Assembly: GCF_954871325.1 (NCBI RefSeq)
Contig: NC_088775.1
Span: 82,561,561-82,625,560, forward strand
DNA length: 64,000 bases
Origin: Gordionus sp. m RMFG-2023
Taxonomy: Eukaryota > Nematomorpha > Gordioida > Chordodea > Parachordodidae
Direction of reading: 5' to 3'
The first letter of the stretch is position 1. The number at the start of each line of letters is the position of its first letter. The notes under the pieces are model-generated. The model did not search any database. It was not told where the DNA came from and saw only the letters and a list, made by a program, of their open reading frames with translations. Below, one piece after another: positions 58,214 to 64,000 of this stretch. Position numbers and translations under genes: made by a program.

Positions 58214-58602
58214 TGAAGATTACGTGCTATACCTGTGGCGGTAATGGACACAAAGTAAGTTATTGTCCAAGCAACCAGCAAGAATAGACACTTTCATATT
58301 TCATCAATGATAGAAGGCGGATACTACAAAGATCTTTTCCTAGACTTATAATAATGGAGAGGACAATTCTTCAGATACCTAGAAAACCGATAAATTTACG
58401 GAAATCGATTATGCCATCAAAGCTCAAATTGGTCCACTGTAATCCGCTATCCCTCCGACGCCCTACTAGCATGATGAAGACGGTCCAAAGACCAGGAGTA
58501 TTGCAGAGGAATATTCAGGGGACCCAGGATGAAAATTCTAAAGGATATGGTAATTCAAGATCTGAACAAATGAACATGGTCAATTATATTATAATGCTTT
58601 AA
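58214..58602 (+). CDS. Possible CCHC zinc-knuckle exon and degraded downstream coding
   Basis: At 58214 a frame starts MKITCYTCGGNGHKVSYCPS and stops after 24 residues. CYTCGGNGHKVSYC is a perfect CX2CX4HX4C zinc knuckle, as used to bind single-stranded nucleic acid. The HK codons are followed by GTAAGT, a perfect splice donor, which would cut off the last Cys if used. Downstream, 58354-58602 is open in one frame, while another frame reads TDKFTEIDYAIKAQIGPL. I could not build a phase-consistent gene. It may be a first exon, or a decayed copy. Confidence 0.3.
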
Positions 58603-59071
58603 ATTTCAGTACAATATTGTTAGATATGTAGTTTTTGTTATATATATTTAGTAATTGAAGTATATAATTCTGAAAAATCATGAAGGTGTTGTGTATTTTT
58701 TATAAATTATATATGCTATTATTATTATTTGTATTTATTAAAAAAAAGAGTTAAAAAAATAATATGTAACATAGAAATGTTTTTTTAATAATAAGAAATT
58801 CGAAGATGTAAAATATAATTGTTTTTTAATATACATGAAATTGAAAAATAAAACAAAGTAGAAAAATAAATTGCAGTCGTTTTTTAATCTATTAACAAAA
58901 TTTAAAGTTTTTGTGTAACAATTAAAATAATGATCGTAACAGTTATATTTTTCGAATAACAACAATATTTTAATTTTAATTTCAAATTCAAATATAATTT
59001 ATTTGCTTTTGTAAATGTATCGATAGTGAGAAAATCCCCCCTCCAAACAAATAAATAAGAAAGATTTATAC
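58603..59071. other. AT-rich stretch downstream of the last recognised Beclin exon
   Basis: The final Beclin exon would be expected here, or further left on the minus strand, but no matching residues could be found in any minus frame. The sequence is almost pure A/T with long homopolymer runs. Confidence 0.5.
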
Positions 59072-62000
59072 CTGTGAAACGCATTCCAAAAAAGCTAGCA
59101 TAGCTTGATCAAATTTGGTGTCCCAAAAAAATTTAAACCCTCCAGTATAATACAAGGGTAGTAACCTACTGTTTATTGCCCTTTGCGTTTTATCTAGGTG
59201 AGAGGCACTGAAATCTTCGTATACGCGAATGGATGAATGGATACTTAACGGCACTAATTCGTATCTTTTAAATTTAAACAATTATGATGCTATGTCAATT
59301 ATTTATTTAAATTAGTAAAATGGGGGAGTCTCATTCAAGGTTGTTATGCAAACGTGATTAGAATTAGATTTCACCTTTATTTAGAAAATAATTTCGAGTT
59401 GTAACTAATTTGTGGGAAATAATAATATTATCAAATTTATAATAAATACAATCTAATATAATAATTTGGGATGCACCGATATTTTTTATCGGTTCGGATC
59501 GGGCCGATATTTCACCCATTTTAAAATATCAGTTATTGGCCAATATTAAAAAATTTTCCGATCCATTATAAAATGGCCTTTTTAACAAAAATAAAATGTA
59601 AAAATTTTTAAAAATGTTAATCAAAAATCATTTATTTTTATAAATAAAATCGAAATCCATTTCTATGTATATTTTTTTAATAATAATAATTAATTAATAA
59701 ACATTCTGCCATAGTGTTATTTTTTTGCGCATTCTGTTTATAAAAGTGTGCGATAATATCTTCAGAATCAGTTTTTAGTGAAGCTGGTGATATTGACAGT
59801 TACCATCACCGCAGGCTGACCTCTGATAAATTGGAAATTTTGGTATTTCTAAAAAGAAATCTTCGATATATTAATGTTAAATATTATTTTAAATATTTAT
59901 TTCAAATTTCATATAAATTTGTTTATTACTTAATGTATATAGATTAATGTATTATTTGTTATATAAAAGTGATTTAACAATAAAAATATTTTATATACTT
60001 TTAAAATTACAATTGAATTGAATATAAACTATAACTGATCATTATAATATATTTAAATGACATAAGTTATGGTATAGTTAAAATATAGATGTTATACTAA
60101 TAAAAAGTATATTAAAAATTAAAACCATTGATATCTTTAAGAATACAAAATTAGATATAATATCGGATCTGTAATAGGCTGATACCAATTTAATATTGGA
60201 TATATCAGATTGGATTGGCCTCCAAAAAGTGGTATAGGTACACCCCTAATAATAATGATTACTTTTTGAATTTAAATCCCAATTTATTGGATAAAGAATT
60301 CAATAGGAGCAACGTTTGACCCCAAGCGGCATTTATTTCGTTCCATGGAACATTGCAATTTTGCATGCCTGAAATTTTCCCCAATCGATATCCATTAATA
60401 ATGCCAAAGTGATTTTCAAACCTTTTAAAATAAACAACACAATTTAAGCAAGCATTGCTATATCTATTAAACAGCTCGATTTTGTCGATTTTTAAAATAA
60501 GCTATGCTTGAAAATTAAGCTGATAGAATAACAAAAATTTTGCTAAAAACAAAGTTATCTTAAATATTTAAATAAGTTGTAGGACGTCTATACATTACCT
60601 CCAGCAATATATTATTTTTAACTTAAAATAATTTGAGGAGAGTTGGAACCATAAAAGATCTAGAAAGTGAAACCTTACAATAACTGACCAGGTTAGAACA
60701 AATAAATAGTCAAATCTATTAACTTAAACCTCTTTATAAAACCTTCAGGAATCAAAACTGTTTTTTATTAAGTATTGATAACTAGAACCTATTTAGTTCA
60801 TGTTTATAAGTATAGCCAGGATTTTGCTAAAAGGAAAAGAGGGGGGAGCACTATTAATTGTGTGGATTTTTTTCCTGTAAATTTTATTAACAAATATATA
60901 TACTTTATATTAAAAACAGAGGTTATAGGATCAATTTTTGACCATTTTTCAATTTCACCTTCCAAGTAATCAAGTTGATATTGAAGGCTAATATAAATAA
61001 ATTTGTGTTTAAAATAGATTAAAACTTAACCTATAATTTAAAAAAAGAAGATATTGTTGTCATTTGATTATTGTTTTATATACTATGAATAATTACTATA
61101 TTATTTGTATGATCATATGTCATCAAATTTAAAAATATATAAAAAAGATAATAAATATAAAACCTTCTCATTTCAGTTTCTTCTGCATTTGTTTGATATT
61201 TGGCTTGATTGTATTCTTCATTCAACCTAATAATAATAAAATTCATAATTAAGTAATTCTTAGAACTGTTTCTCCATAAGGGTCAATTTTTCACTCTCTT
61301 CTATAGCTTTTTTGTAATCATTATCAAGTTTCTGGCATTCAATTTTTAATAATTCCAATTTTTTATTAAGTTCTTCTTCCTCTAATTTAGTCTAAATAAA
61401 ATAAATTTGCAATAACTAAATTGATTGTTTATATTTATAAGTTTAATCATAAGACTATTAAGTGAGTAATGACTTAACTCATTTTGTATAAATAAATTTA
61501 CATTTTAATTATGTTATAAAAAATTTTGTTCAAAAAATTTGCTAATGGATTTTCCTATATATAGTATTTTTTTATTAAACTTTATTCAAGACAGATTCAT
61601 CTTCTTCTTCTATCTTTAGTTTTTTATCATCTATCTCAATATGTGGGTTTTCATGTTCATCAATTACTTTAATAACACTATTATATAATTGTATTTCCTT
61701 TTCAATATCACTCAACTCATATGTAAGTTGTTCATAAAGAGTGTCAGTACATTCCTAAATAGTGTTAAGAAAGTATTTAATTTGTTATTTACATGGCACA
61801 AAGGATAATTTATCTCTACATACCCTTTTAATATATCATTGAGTCGGGTGAACACCTAAATAATATATAAAATTAATACTATAAATATATCACTTCAACT
61901 GGCAGTGGATATTTGTTTGATTCTGTGTAATGAGTTTCATCTTTATACTTCATATTATTATTAATTTGTAAAAAGAATTAAAAACCTAAGGTAGTGAGTT

Positions 62001-62073
62001 TCGAATCAATTATCTCATTAACGTTAATTGTTTGATCGCATTTGTAACATCTCATATGATAGAAATCATCCAT
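59072..62073 (-). CDS. BECN1: Beclin 1/Atg6 autophagy protein, nine exons, 3' end not found
   Basis: Scaffold subunit of the class III PI3-kinase (Vps34) complex that starts autophagosome formation. Exons on the minus strand: 62073-61986, 61922-61894, 61855-61820, 61754-61581, 61391-61267, 61226-61164, 60987-60904, 60421-60263, 59264-59072; all phases agree, giving 317 codons. The N-terminus has the CxxC of Beclin ([14 protein letters not shown]). [12 protein letters not shown] stands where the BH3 helix lies. [10 protein letters not shown] opens the coiled coil (to about residue 200). The evolutionarily conserved domain follows: [31 protein letters not shown], and [20 protein letters not shown] with the aromatic finger FFW. 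The animal protein continues about 70 residues past this point; I cannot find them. Reading through the last donor would stop after CVSQV. The N-terminal region is also much shorter than in vertebrates. Confidence 0.92.
59466..60248. mobile_element. Non-autonomous hAT element in Beclin intron 8
   Basis: The termini are TTGGGATGCACC and, in reverse complement, TAGGGGTGTACC, flanked by an exact 8-bp duplication ataataat at 59458-59465 and 60249-60256. Subterminal CCGAT/ATCGG words occur at both ends. There is no transposase frame. It makes up 783 of the intron's 998 nt, and its right duplication starts only 6 nt after the splice donor of exon 8. Confidence 0.9.
60461..60510. repeat. Short remnant of the TTGTTAAACGGCT MITE
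   Basis: TATTAAACAGCTCGATTTTG followed by TCGATTTTTAAAATAAGCT matches the left end of the copy at 56997-57219. It lies in Beclin intron 7. Confidence 0.5.
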
Positions 62074-62815
62074 GATTGAGAAAAATAGCCAAATTTTTTT
62101 CAAATTTGTTTTATGAATTTTTTATATTCTATACTTTTAACCAAATTATTTGCCGCCCTTCTAATTTTTATTAATTGTTGATTTATCAAATTAGAACTTA
62201 AATCCTTCTTTGATTTTATTAATACCATATTTATGGGTATTCAAATTAAAATATCTATATTTATTATTCAAATTTATTTAGAATCATAGATATGACAAAC
62301 CAAAGGTCAGAGCATTATATGTATTTTATTATCTAATTTATAAGATATACAGATATATATTATTCAGCTTAGAAAATATAAATAAGCAATTATTTCATTT
62401 GAACTACCAGTCTCTAAACATTATGTAAGTTATTCTCTAATACTCTTAAATTTGAATCTTTTGTTTACAGGAAATCGTTTCCTTTCTCTATATTAAATCA
62501 TCTTTCTCTGTAAATAGCCAAGTTTTATTCATTATCAATGCTTGAACTACCAATTTCTTATGCCTGTATTAAATGAGCATTATTATTTAAAAAACAATGA
62601 ACATTTAGAAATTGATTATTATTTATACATCTTGAATGTATAAATTATTATATCTTATTGACTTTGAATTAACTATGAATTAAATATAATAAAGTCTCTA
62701 CCAGTTATTTTATTAGTTTATCATAGTTTCCTATACGCCCTATCACGTTCCATTCTTTGTTTTTTGCTCCAGCGTCTGATCTACTGTTAGTTAACGGTTG
62801 TTTTCTCGGCATGTA
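62074..62815. other. Region upstream of Beclin 1
   Basis: It should contain the Beclin promoter and any 5' untranslated exon (minus strand). I cannot distinguish a core promoter from the AT-rich background. Confidence 0.35.
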
Positions 62816-62912
62816 TAGCGGTTCAAACTGAACGGTTGAGATATCTTTGCTATCGTTTTAATGGTTTTGTTTTTGAAAACGGTACTTGGTTAAGTTCAGT
62901 CTGAACCGGTGG
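62816..62912. repeat. Hairpin repeat with GGTTCA arms
   Basis: AGCGGTTCAAACTGAAC on the left pairs with GTTCAGTCTGAACCGGT on the right across about 60 bp. A MITE remnant is likely. No flanking duplication was found. Confidence 0.5.
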
Positions 62913-64000
62913 AAGATTATATATTAACTTTCTATGATTATTGAATATATATAAACAATATCAAAAGGTTTTGGAATCAAGTTTCATTCATACACAAAAC
63001 GTATCCCCACTTTTTATTGTTATATTATTGTATACGCGTAACAATAATTTCCATTATTAATGACACTAAACGGGCAACATAAGCTTAAACTGTGATAAAA
63101 TATTAAAATGTTACTTTGAATATAAGGGTGGTCTTAGTCTAATAATTTTGGTTCTTAATTCTGAAATCTATTCAGAAAAGCAGGTTGGACACTGATTTTA
63201 TATATATATAAATCTTGATAAACGGTTATCATATCTTTAAAACATATTCTTATTATTATTTTGAGTTTTAAAAATCACTATTCTGATGAACAGCTATTTC
63301 AATAGGACACAATTGTTCCATATCATATTTTAATTTTTTCCTTTGCATATTACTTTGATATTACTAGATTCCCTTATTTGTCTTTACTAGCTGGCATAGG
63401 GATTAGTCGGCAATTCAATCAACTTTTCCTTCTGAACAATTGCTGTTAAAAGATGATTAAGTAGCAAAGTGAAATGATTATGAAGATAAATAATACAATC
63501 TATCTTGCGTATTAGGTCATGGTTCATAAGTGGATATCTAGTGATGATATATCAAATCTAATTGAAATTATTATTTTATGATAAAAAATAATATTATTAT
63601 TGTTGTATGATATCCAATGACATATAATACTTATCTAGACCGATGATGCATTATGAAGCGTTGAATTTAAATCTGCTGGTGATAAGCTATTTTGCTTTCC
63701 TATATAATAATTATTTTAAAAATGTTTTCACAAAATTTTAATGTAAATTTCTTACATGTGCAACCAAATTGGCAGGACACCAGCTGATTTATATTGGCCC
63801 ACATTTTAATAGGCTTGTTAGGTCCTTTTATTGATCATACATATATTTTTTCAATGATTTTTATAATCCAATTGTTGACTCTCAAATCATAAGTACACAG
63901 CGGATTTTTCATCTTAAAGAATAAACTAATAGAAACAAGATGAGTCAAAATTGTTAATATATTTGAGTGCTTTAATATTTTACTTAACACAATGAAATAT
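62913..64000. other. AT-rich stretch, nothing recognised
   Basis: No gene, RNA or clear repeat was found up to the window edge. Confidence 0.4.

Noticed and set aside
58354-58602. 82-residue plus-strand frame considered as the missing Beclin tail or a separate gene
   Set aside because: It is on the wrong strand for Beclin and the minus-strand reading has no Beclin motif. It was kept only as part of the uncertain zinc-knuckle region.
1-64000. tRNA or rRNA genes
   Set aside because: No complete tRNA cloverleaf or rRNA-like conserved block was found by eye on either strand. The single tRNA-like promoter at about 43150-43210 is better read as a SINE candidate.

Overview
The window is very AT-rich eukaryotic DNA with spliced genes and dense transposon debris. 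The two genes I can identify are animal-type: a TRPC cation channel and the autophagy protein Beclin 1/Atg6. I read this as an invertebrate metazoan genome, but cannot place the phylum from sequence alone. There is no prokaryotic organisation, no operon, no CRISPR array, and no tRNA or rRNA gene that I can recognise.

Layout. 1-3.3 kb holds a non-autonomous hAT element (427-1802) with intact ends and target-site duplication. 3.3-15.2 kb may hold a secreted-protein gene on the + strand (signal-peptide exon, 15-nt microexon, two distant exons), whose putative long intron contains a second hAT element (5557-7151). 15.2-24.4 kb is gene-poor, with a broken Ty3/Gypsy fossil near 18.5-19.4 kb and two hairpin MITEs. 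24,442-44,705 is a complete 11-exon TRPC gene on the + strand. Its exon phases all agree and give 885 codons. Its long introns hold a hAT element with an LTR retrotransposon nested inside, a GGTCC-rich element, a long inverted repeat, a hAT MITE and several smaller elements. 44.7-58 kb is a transposon graveyard: a hAT transposase fragment, an RTE-like LINE tail, an inverted Mutator-like duplication cut by a 1.24-kb hAT-like element, and a 2.9-kb inverted-repeat element holding piggyBac-like and hAT-like coding pieces. 58.2-62.1 kb holds a possible zinc-knuckle exon (+) and Beclin 1 (-), in nine exons whose phases agree. I cannot find the final conserved Beclin exon. The last 2 kb holds nothing I recognise beyond a hairpin repeat.

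The TRPC channel (membrane Ca2+/Na+ entry) and Beclin 1 (PI3K complex, autophagy) are unrelated neighbours. I see no single undescribed multi-gene system. The most unusual material is the Beclin 1 gene without a recognisable C-terminal exon, its transposon inserted 6 bp past a splice donor, the relaxed splice sites of both genes, the shortened TRPC pore loop, and the stacked transposon insertions that can be dated relative to each other by clean target-site duplications.
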